Source of the DNA: Duganella margarita
GTDB lineage: Bacteria > Pseudomonadota > Gammaproteobacteria > Burkholderiales > Burkholderiaceae_D
Direction of reading: 5' to 3'
DNA length: 64,000 bases
NCBI RefSeq assembly: GCF_009857535.1
Contig: NZ_WWCS01000003.1
Coordinates: 310,001-374,000 of the forward strand
Below, piece by piece: positions 57,138 to 64,000 of the stretch. Made by a program: the position numbers and the translations under genes. A model generated the notes under the pieces. The model was not told the origin of the DNA. It was given only the letters and a program-made list of their open reading frames with translations, and did not search any database. Position 1 is the first letter of the stretch. Every line of letters starts with the position of its first letter.

Positions 57138-58399
57138 CGCGTCGCTTTTCCATTGCAATGCTGCTGTCGCTGGCCACGCTGCTTTCGTCCTGCACGCAGC
57201 GTCCGGAGCAGGGCGTGGTGCTGAAGTTCTGGGCGATGGGCCGCGAAGGGGAAGTGGTCACGGCGCTGATTCCGGAATTTGAACGCACGCATCCCGGCGT
57301 GCGGGTCGAAGTCCAGCAGCTGCCATGGACCGCCGCCCACGAAAAGCTGCTGACCGCTTTTGCCGGCGAGGTGATGCCGGATGTTTTCCAACTCGGGAAT
57401 ACCTGGATACCGGAGTTTGAAGTGCTGAACGCACTGGCGCCCCTGGACGGTCATGTCGCCGCATCGGCGGTGGTCAGGCAGGACGACTACTTCCCCGGCA
57501 TCTGGGACACCAATGTGGTGAACGGCAAACTGTGGGGCCTGCCGTGGTACGTCGACACGCGCGTGATGTTCTATCGTAAGGACATGCTGAAACGCGCCGG
57601 CTTCGACACGCCGCCGCAAACCTGGGCGGCATGGATGAAGGCGATGACTGCTATCAAGCGCATCGTCGGTCCGGACAACTACGCCATCCTGCTGCCCAGC
57701 GACGAATTCGAACCGCTGCTGGCATTGGCGTTGCAGCAGGACGAGCCGCTGCTGCGCGACGGCGACCGCTATGGCAATTTCCGCAGCGCCGGCTTCCAGC
57801 GCAGCCTTCAGCTGTATGCCGATATGTATGCGCAGAAGCTGGCGCCGCTCAACCGCATCACCAATGTCTATCATGAATTTGGCATGGGCTATGTATCGTT
57901 CTACATCTCCGGCCCGTGGAATATGGGCGAGTTCAAACGCCGGCTGCCGGCAGAACAGCAGGACAACTGGATGACCGCCATCCTGCCGGGACCATCGGGG
58001 CCGGCTGCCTCGGTGGCCGGCGGCTCCAGCCTGGTGCTGGCGTCGTCCTCGCGGCACAAGGCCGAAGCATGGCAATTGATCGAATATCTTTCGCGCACCG
58101 ACAGCATGGCGCGCTTCAATGAATTGACTGGCGACCTGCCGCCGCGCCGCAGCAACTGGACCATGCCCAAGCTGGCCGGCGATGTGTACGCGCGCGCCTT
58201 CGCGCAGCAATTCGAACGGGTGCGGCCAACGCCCAAAGTGCCGGAGTGGGAGCAGATCGCCACCGAGATGCGGCTGGTGGCCGAACGCGTGACGCATGGT
58301 GAACTGACTGTCGCCCAGGCTGCTGCACTGCTGGACGCCAAGGCCGACCATATACTCGAAAAGCGCCGCTGGATGCTGGCGCGGAAGGAGGCGCGATGA
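57134..58399 (+). CDS. ABC sugar-binding lipoprotein
   Basis: The start overlaps the GH144-like stop (ATGA), giving 421 residues. A lipoprotein signal (LLSLATLLSSC, Cys near residue 20) precedes a cluster-B/MalE-like fold: LKFWAMGREGEVVTALIPEF, WTAAHEKLLTAFAGEVMPDV and LPWYVDTRVMFYRKDML. It would deliver an oligosaccharide to the two permeases encoded next. In-frame sequence upstream of 57134 is not part of the gene. Confidence 0.9.
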   Translation: MTRRFSIAMLLSLATLLSSCTQRPEQGVVLKFWAMGREGEVVTALIPEFERTHPGVRVEVQQLPWTAAHEKLLTAFAGEVMPDVFQLGNTWIPEFEVLNALAPLDGHVAASAVVRQDDYFPGIWDTNVVNGKLWGLPWYVDTRVMFYRKDMLKRAGFDTPPQTWAAWMKAMTAIKRIVGPDNYAILLPSDEFEPLLALALQQDEPLLRDGDRYGNFRSAGFQRSLQLYADMYAQKLAPLNRITNVYHEFGMGYVSFYISGPWNMGEFKRRLPAEQQDNWMTAILPGPSGPAASVAGGSSLVLASSSRHKAEAWQLIEYLSRTDSMARFNELTGDLPPRRSNWTMPKLAGDVYARAFAQQFERVRPTPKVPEWEQIATEMRLVAERVTHGELTVAQAAALLDAKADHILEKRRWMLARKEAR

Positions 58400-59271
58400 A
58401 TTCGCAACGTGCTGCCTGGTGTTTCGTCGCGCCGGCGCTGTTGGTCATCAGCGTGTTTTTCTTCCTGCCGGTGCTGGCCGCGCTGATCATGAGCCTGACC
58501 GATTTCGACATCTACGCGCTGGCCGATCTGCGTAACCTGCGCTTTGTCGGCCTGCGCAACTACGTCCAGCTGCTGCAAACGCCGCTGTTCTGGCAGGCGC
58601 TGGGCAATACGCTGTACTTCGTGGTGGTCGGCGTGCCGCTGTCGATCGCGGCCTCGCTGGGCGCCGCGCTGCTGCTGCATTCGCGCCTGACGTGGTTCAA
58701 GGGCCTGTTCCGCACCGCGTTCTTTGCGCCGGTTGTGACTTCGCTGGTGGCGGTGGCCGTGATCTGGCGCTACCTGCTGCACACCCGCTACGGCATGATC
58801 AACTACGGCTTGCAGGAACTGGGACTGCCGGCCATCGACTGGCTCAATGATCCGCAATGGGCGATGCCGGCGATTATCCTGTTCGCGGTGTGGAAGAACT
58901 TCGGCTACAACATGATCATCTTCCTGGCGGGGCTGCAAAGCATTCCCGAGGATCTGTACGAAGCGGCAGGGCTGGACGGCGCGGGCACGTGGCAGCAGTT
59001 CCGCTACGTCACCTGGCCGATGCTGGGGCCAACGCTGCTGATGGTGAGTATCCTCAGCATGACCGGCTACTTCCAGCTGTTCGCCGAACCGTATGTGATG
59101 ACGCAGGGCGGGCCGGTGCAGAGCACCGTCAGCGTGCTGTATTTCATGTATGAGCAGGGCTTCAAATGGTGGAACCTGGGCGCCGCATCGGCGGTGGCGT
59201 TCGTGCTGTTTGCGATCATGTTCTGCGTCACGCTGCTGCAACTGCGCGTTGCCAAGGGAGGCGAGGTATGA
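58396..59271 (+). CDS. ABC sugar permease (MalF/UgpA type)
   Basis: A 291-residue inner-membrane permease with six helices and the EAA loop EDLYEAAGLDGAGTWQQF, which docks to the ATPase. It starts within the stop of the binding-protein gene (ATGA) and overlaps the second permease by ATGA. It forms a heterodimer with that protein. Confidence 0.93.
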   Translation: MNSQRAAWCFVAPALLVISVFFFLPVLAALIMSLTDFDIYALADLRNLRFVGLRNYVQLLQTPLFWQALGNTLYFVVVGVPLSIAASLGAALLLHSRLTWFKGLFRTAFFAPVVTSLVAVAVIWRYLLHTRYGMINYGLQELGLPAIDWLNDPQWAMPAIILFAVWKNFGYNMIIFLAGLQSIPEDLYEAAGLDGAGTWQQFRYVTWPMLGPTLLMVSILSMTGYFQLFAEPYVMTQGGPVQSTVSVLYFMYEQGFKWWNLGAASAVAFVLFAIMFCVTLLQLRVAKGGEV

Positions 59272-60083
59272 AGCCGCGCGCCTTGCTGCTCAATGGCCTG
59301 ATGCTGGTCGCGGGCTTGCTGACGCTGTTCCCGTTGCTGTGGATGTTGTCGTCGTCGCTGATGACGCCCGGCGAGTCCAGTGCATTTCCGTTGCAGGTGT
59401 TGCCAAAGTCGCCGACGCTGTTTAACTATCGCGAGTTGTTCAGCCATGCAGGCATCGGCCAGTACCTGCTGAACAGCGTACTGCTGTCGTGCGCGGCGAC
59501 GGTGCTGTCGCTGCTGTTCAATGTCAGCGCCGGCTATGCTTTCGCCAAGCTGCGCTTCCAGGGGCGCGAACGGATCTTCAAGGTGATGCTGGGCGCGCTG
59601 GTGATTCCGAGCCAGGTGGCGATGCTGCCGCTGTTCTTGCTGCTGAAATATATGGGACTGGTGAACACCTACGGCGCAGTGCTGGTGCCGGCGATGGCGG
59701 GCATCTTCGGCATCTTCCTGGTGCGCCAGTACGCGTTGACCATACCGGACGCCCTGCTGGAAGCGGCGCGCATGGACGGCGCCAGCGAGTTCCAGATATT
59801 CCGCATCATCGTGCTGCCGCTGCTGACGCCCATCCTGGTCACCTTGGGCATCTTTACTTTCCTCGGCACCTGGAACGATTTCATGTGGCCCCTGATCGTC
59901 TTGACCGACAAGGAACTCTACACGCTGCCGGTGGCGCTGGCGTCGCTGTCGCGCGAGCATGTGCAGGATAATGAACTGATGATGGCCGGCTCGGTGTTGA
60001 CCGTGCTGCCGGTGCTGCTGCTGTTCCTCGGCCTGCAGCGCTACTACATCCAGGGTTTGCTGGTGGGGAGCGTCAAGGGATGA
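59268..60083 (+). CDS. ABC sugar permease (MalG/UgpE type)
   Basis: A 271-residue permease; start at 59268 overlaps the first permease. The EAA loop is PDALLEAARMDGASEFQIFR and six membrane helices are seen. No ATP-binding subunit gene is present in the locus, as is common for this importer group, which uses a shared MsmK/UgpC-type ATPase encoded elsewhere. It overlaps the following glycosidase gene by ATGA. Confidence 0.93.
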   Translation: MKPRALLLNGLMLVAGLLTLFPLLWMLSSSLMTPGESSAFPLQVLPKSPTLFNYRELFSHAGIGQYLLNSVLLSCAATVLSLLFNVSAGYAFAKLRFQGRERIFKVMLGALVIPSQVAMLPLFLLLKYMGLVNTYGAVLVPAMAGIFGIFLVRQYALTIPDALLEAARMDGASEFQIFRIIVLPLLTPILVTLGIFTFLGTWNDFMWPLIVLTDKELYTLPVALASLSREHVQDNELMMAGSVLTVLPVLLLFLGLQRYYIQGLLVGSVKG

Positions 60084-63000
60084 AGATGTTGCGCGCATTC
60101 CTGGTCTTGATGCTGGCGGTGGCAAACGTCGCCGCCGCGTCGCCGCGCATGCTGGATGACTTTTCCAATGTCGCCGCATGGCAGGCGCAGGCCTCCGACG
60201 GCGTGCAAGCCCACGCCAGCGCCGCCGGCGGCGGCCTGCGGCTGGACTTTGATTTCGCCGGCAAGGGAGGTTACGCCTTCGCGCGCCGCAGCCTGCCGTT
60301 GGATTTGCCGGACAATTACGAGATATCGTTCTACGTGCGGGCGGAGGCGCCGGTTAACCATTTCGAATTCAAGCTGACCGACGCCAGCGGCGATAACGTC
60401 TGGTGGTTCCAGCAGCAGGACTATAACTTCCCGCAGCAGTGGCAACTGGTGCGGATCAAGAAGCGCCAGATCGCTTTTGCCTGGGGGCCGACCAAGGACC
60501 GCAACCTGACCCACGCCGACAAACTGGAATTCGTGATCAGCGCCGGCAGCGGTGGTGGCAAGGGTTCGGTCTATCTGCGGCAGTTGAGCATTCGCGAATT
60601 GCCGCCGGCGCCGGCGGCCTGGCCGCAACTCACGGCGCGCGCGTCGTCCGCATTGCCGCATGGCGGCGCCGCGCTGGTAGTGGATGGCAAGCCAGGCAGC
60701 GCGTGGCTCAGCGCTGGCGGCGAGCAGCAGCTGATCATCGATTTGGGCGCACAGCGCGAGTTCGGCGGCCTTGTGCTGCACTGGCAGGGGCGCCGTTACG
60801 CCAGCCGCTATGACGTCGACCTCTCAGACGACGGCAAGCAGTGGCGCACGGTGCGCCGCGTCACCGCAGGCAATGGCGGCGACGATCCCTTGCGCTTGCC
60901 GGAGTCGGACACGCGCTACATTCGGCTGGCGATACACGCCGGCCCCGCCGCAGGCTACGCGCTGGCCGAGGTGGAATTGAAAGACCTGGCCTACGGCGCG
61001 ACGCCGAACCAGTTCCTGTCGGCGGTGGCCGCCAACGCGCCGCGCGGCCTGTATCCGCGTGGCTTCAGCGGCCAGCAGCCTTACTGGACGCTGGTTGGTG
61101 TTGACGGCGGCGGCGATCACAGCGCGCTGATTTCCGAAGACGGCGCGCTGGAGGCGAAGCAGGGCGGCTTTTCGCTGGAGCCATTTGTCCTCGATGGCGG
61201 CCGGCTATTCAGCTGGGCCGACGTGCAGGCCAGCCAAAGCCTGGAAGACGGCTATCTGCCGGTACCGACGGTGACATGGCGCCATCCGGGATGGGCGCTG
61301 AACGTCACCGCTGCCGCTGCGGGCACGCCGGCGTCGTCGCAACTGCTGGCACGCTACACGCTGACCAATCTTGATGCGAAGGCGAAGAAGCTGACGCTGG
61401 TGCTGGCTACGCGGCCGTTCCAGGTCAACGCTCCGCGCCAGTTCCTCAACACGCCCGGCGGCTACAGCGCGATCCACGATCTGCAATGGGATGGCAAGGC
61501 GCTAACTATTAATGGCAGCGGCAAGGTCTATCCGCTTACGCAGCCGGCCAGCGTCGCCCTGGCCTCGTTCGATGCGGGCTTGCTGCCGACCGCGCATCGG
61601 CCGCCGACCCGCAACGCGCAATCGCAGGCGCTGCACGACGACGTCGGCATGGCGTCCGCAGCGCTCAGCTATGACGTCACGCTGCCACCGCTCGGAAGCG
61701 TCGTGCTGGGCGCCGTGTTACCGATGGCAGGCGAATCGGCCAACCCAGCATCCGCTGATCCGGCGCCACAGGGCGATCCTGCCGTCTGGCTCACCGGGCG
61801 GCAGCAGCAGGTCGCCGCTGACTGGCGCGCCAAACTCAATCACGTCAAGCTCTCGTTGCCAGCCGCCGGGCAGCACATGGCTGACACGCTGCGCTCCTCG
61901 CTGGCCCACATCCTGATGACGCGCGAGGGCGATGCACTTCAACCGGGAACACGCTCCTATCGCCGTTCCTGGATACGCGACGGCGCCATGATGTCCGAAG
62001 CGCTGCTGCGCCTCGGTCAAGCGGAAACCGCCGCCAGCTATTTGCGCTGGTACGCGCCGTACCAGTTCGACAACGGCAAGGTGCCATGCTGCGTGGACCG
62101 GCGCGGCGCCGATCCGGTGCCGGAGAACGACAGCCATGGCGAGCTGATATTCCTGGCTGCGGAATTTTATCGCTACACGCAGGACAAGGCGGCATTGGGG
62201 GCCGCATGGCCGCGCATCGAAGCGGCCGCCAATTACATGGAAACGCTGCGCCAGTCCGAACGCACGGCAGCCAACCGCGCCGCCGGCCGGGAAGCGATGT
62301 TTGGCCTGATGCCGGCGTCGATCAGCCACGAAGGCTATTCGGAAAAGCCCATGCACTCCTACTGGGACGATTTCTGGGCCATGCGCGGCTACAAGGACGC
62401 CGCCGACATCGCCGGCATCCTTGGCCACACCGGCGCCGCGCAAAGGCTGGCCGCGCAGCGTGACGAATTTCGTCACGACCTGTATGCCTCGCTGGCGGCC
62501 AGCACGCGCGCGCACGGTATCGACTACCTCCCAGGCGCCGCGGAGCTGGGCGACTTCGATCCGACATCCTCCACCATCGCGCTGACGCCGGGCGGCGAAC
62601 AGCAGCACCTGCCGCCGGCAATGCTGAAAGCGACCTACGAAAAATACTGGGACTTCTTCCGCGCGCGCCGCGACGGCAGCAAAGCCTGGGAAGACTACAC
62701 GCCCTATGAACTGCGCAATGTCAGCGCCTTCATCCGCCTGGGCTGGCGCGATCGCGCCGCCGAGCTGCTGGACTACTTCTACGCCGACCAGCGTCCCCGC
62801 GCCTGGAACCAGTGGGCCGAAGTGGTGGGCCGCGACCCGCGCGCGCCGCGCTTCCTGGGCGACATGCCGCACGGCTGGATCTCATCCGACTACGTCCGCG
62901 CGGCGCTCGACTCCTTTGCCTACGAGCGCGAAGCCGATCACGCGCTGCTGCTGGCAGAAGGCGTGCCCACCGCTTGGCTGGCCGGTGACGGCGTCGGCCT

Positions 63001-63241
63001 GCAAGGCCTGCGCACACCCTACGGGCCGCTGAGCTACACGCTGGCGCAGCAAGGTGGCCGGCTCACGCTGCGCATCGCGGCGATGCGCGAGATGCCGCCC
63101 GGCGGCTTGATTTACACCTGGCCATGGCCTGGCGCTCCAACTGCGGCAAGCCTCAACGGCCAGCCGGTGACATGGCAAGGCCGCCAGATCGCCATTACCA
63201 GTCTGCCAGCGGTCCTGCATATCGATGGCGCACCGTTTTAA
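60080..63241 (+). CDS. Large secreted six-hairpin glycosidase with CBM-like and F5/8C domains
   Basis: The 1053-residue product has a signal peptide (LVLMLAVANVAAA). Residues about 25-170 form a beta-sandwich resembling CBM11-type modules (DDFSNVAAWQAQ, then YEISFYVRAEAPVNHFEFKL). Residues about 185-300 look like an F5/8 type C (discoidin) domain (ARASSALPHGGAALVVDGKP, then WLSAGGEQQLIIDLG and TRYIRLAIHAG). From about 600 on is a six-hairpin (alpha/alpha)6 catalytic domain with RRSWIRDGAMMSEALLRLG near 629 and ENDSHGELIF near 682, offering acidic catalytic candidates. I cannot place it in a GH family. It is coupled by ATGA to the permease gene. Confidence 0.75.
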   Translation: MKMLRAFLVLMLAVANVAAASPRMLDDFSNVAAWQAQASDGVQAHASAAGGGLRLDFDFAGKGGYAFARRSLPLDLPDNYEISFYVRAEAPVNHFEFKLTDASGDNVWWFQQQDYNFPQQWQLVRIKKRQIAFAWGPTKDRNLTHADKLEFVISAGSGGGKGSVYLRQLSIRELPPAPAAWPQLTARASSALPHGGAALVVDGKPGSAWLSAGGEQQLIIDLGAQREFGGLVLHWQGRRYASRYDVDLSDDGKQWRTVRRVTAGNGGDDPLRLPESDTRYIRLAIHAGPAAGYALAEVELKDLAYGATPNQFLSAVAANAPRGLYPRGFSGQQPYWTLVGVDGGGDHSALISEDGALEAKQGGFSLEPFVLDGGRLFSWADVQASQSLEDGYLPVPTVTWRHPGWALNVTAAAAGTPASSQLLARYTLTNLDAKAKKLTLVLATRPFQVNAPRQFLNTPGGYSAIHDLQWDGKALTINGSGKVYPLTQPASVALASFDAGLLPTAHRPPTRNAQSQALHDDVGMASAALSYDVTLPPLGSVVLGAVLPMAGESANPASADPAPQGDPAVWLTGRQQQVAADWRAKLNHVKLSLPAAGQHMADTLRSSLAHILMTREGDALQPGTRSYRRSWIRDGAMMSEALLRLGQAETAASYLRWYAPYQFDNGKVPCCVDRRGADPVPENDSHGELIFLAAEFYRYTQDKAALGAAWPRIEAAANYMETLRQSERTAANRAAGREAMFGLMPASISHEGYSEKPMHSYWDDFWAMRGYKDAADIAGILGHTGAAQRLAAQRDEFRHDLYASLAASTRAHGIDYLPGAAELGDFDPTSSTIALTPGGEQQHLPPAMLKATYEKYWDFFRARRDGSKAWEDYTPYELRNVSAFIRLGWRDRAAELLDYFYADQRPRAWNQWAEVVGRDPRAPRFLGDMPHGWISSDYVRAALDSFAYEREADHALLLAEGVPTAWLAGDGVGLQGLRTPYGPLSYTLAQQGGRLTLRIAAMREMPPGGLIYTWPWPGAPTAASLNGQPVTWQGRQIAITSLPAVLHIDGAPF

Positions 63242-63260
63242 CTTTCAGGGATACCGACAC

Positions 63261-64000
63261 ATGAGCAAACCGATTCATTTTCCGCCTGATTTCATTTGGG
63301 GCAGCGCCACATCCGCTTACCAGATCGAAGGCTCACCGCTGGCCGATGGCGCGGGGCCAAGCATCTGGCAGCGCTTCTGCGCGGTGCCCGGCAATGTGCG
63401 TGACGGCGACAACGGCGACATCGCCTGCGACCACTACAACCGCTACAAGGAGGACGTGGCGCTGATGGCCAGACTGGGACTGAAAGCCTACCGCTTCAGC
63501 GTATCGTGGAGCCGCATCCTGCCGCAGGGGCGTGGGGCGGTCAATCAGGCCGGCCTGGATTTCTACGGCAAGCTGATTGACGAATTGCTGGCAAACGGCA
63601 TCGAGCCGATGGTGACGCTGTATCACTGGGACCTGCCGGCGGCGCTGGACGATCGCGGCGGCTGGCTCAACCCCGACATTGCCGACTGGTTCACCGACTA
63701 CGCGCGCATCCTGTTCCAGGCTTTCGATGGCCGCGTCAAATCCTGGGCCACGCTGAACGAACCATGGGTGGTAACGGACGGCGGCTATATGCATGGCACG
63801 CTGGCGCCGGGCCATCGCAACCTGCACGAAGCGGCGCTGGCCAGCCACAATCTGATGCGCGCACACGGCAGCGCCGTCAAGGCCTACCGCGAAATCGGGC
63901 GACATCAGATCGGCATCGTCGTCAACATCGAACCGAAGTATCCGGCCAGCCAGTCGCAGGAAGATCTTGACGCGACCCGCCGTGCCGACGCCTATATGAA
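63261..64000 (+). CDS. GH1 beta-glucosidase (partial, cut by window end)
   Basis: The gene starts at 63261 and is open to the window edge (246 complete codons). The N-terminus FPPDFIWGSATSAYQIEG and the segments CDHYNRYKEDVALMARLGLK, YRFSVSWSRILPQG and YHWDLPAALDDRGGW are typical of GH1. The acid/base Glu is in TLNEPWVV; the nucleophile lies outside. No signal peptide is seen, so it should be cytoplasmic and cleave imported oligosaccharides. It starts 19 bases after the six-hairpin gene. Confidence 0.93.
   Translation, partial: MSKPIHFPPDFIWGSATSAYQIEGSPLADGAGPSIWQRFCAVPGNVRDGDNGDIACDHYNRYKEDVALMARLGLKAYRFSVSWSRILPQGRGAVNQAGLDFYGKLIDELLANGIEPMVTLYHWDLPAALDDRGGWLNPDIADWFTDYARILFQAFDGRVKSWATLNEPWVVTDGGYMHGTLAPGHRNLHEAALASHNLMRAHGSAVKAYREIGRHQIGIVVNIEPKYPASQSQEDLDATRRADAYM

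Noticed and set aside
57134..60083. Missing ABC ATPase gene as evidence for a broken transporter
   Set aside because: Sugar importers of this type often use a shared ATPase encoded elsewhere; both permease EAA loops are intact.

Overview
The window is high-GC chromosomal DNA from a betaproteobacterium, most likely a member of the Oxalobacteraceae in the Massilia/Duganella/Rugamonas group. This rests on recognisable gene orders: odhA-odhB-lpd followed by zapE, surE-pcm-nlpD-rpoS, and ndk-rlmN-pilW-rodZ-ispG-hisS-yfgM-bamB-der-hfq-hflX-hflK-hflC-hisZ-purA. No rRNA, tRNA, CRISPR array, prophage or insertion sequence was recognised. Genes are packed tightly and no gene-free stretch exceeds 300 bases.

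Layout. 0-4 kb: the end of an antitoxin-like gene with a gutted ParE-type toxin, a BlaI-type repressor, a leucine-rich-repeat protein kinase, a secreted metallo-beta-lactamase-fold protein and a divergent LysR regulator. 4-11.2 kb: the 2-oxoglutarate dehydrogenase operon (E1, E2, a small PspC membrane protein, E3), a terminator, then zapE. 11.2-16.2 kb: a secreted coiled-coil protein, a PP2C phosphatase, a YdcH-like protein, an XPD-type helicase and a quinone oxidoreductase. 16.3-18.9 kb: a two-gene unit of a TIR-domain protein and a KGGTGRT-type ATPase with kinesin-light-chain-like TPRs. This is the best candidate for an undescribed signalling or immune system. 19-24.1 kb: surE-pcm-nlpD-rpoS and rlmD. 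24.2-32 kb: a bacterial alpha-2-macroglobulin with pbpC. 32-34.1 kb: a HigA antitoxin whose HigB toxin has an in-frame internal deletion, a secreted EEP-family phosphatase and a YccA/Bax-inhibitor protein. 34.4-51.7 kb: the housekeeping superoperon plus a phosphoribosyltransferase and a MarC protein. 51.7-64 kb: a glycan-utilisation locus with a LacI regulator and twin operators, a TonB-dependent receptor, a GH144-like enzyme, an ABC importer without its ATPase, a large multidomain glycosidase and a GH1 enzyme cut off by the window edge.

How the parts work together. In the last locus the receptor would bring an oligosaccharide across the outer membrane. The exported GH144-like and six-hairpin enzymes would trim it, the binding protein and two permeases would import the product, and the cytoplasmic GH1 enzyme would finish hydrolysis. 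LacI would sense the sugar. A beta-1,2-glucan substrate is an inference from the GH144-like gene.

Two patterns recur. First, two unrelated toxin-antitoxin loci (0.2 kb and 32 kb) both keep an antitoxin while the toxin gene keeps only its first and last codons. Second, six copies of a paired-hairpin extragenic repeat of about 60-80 bp sit directly after stop codons. One copy supplies the stop codon of ispG.
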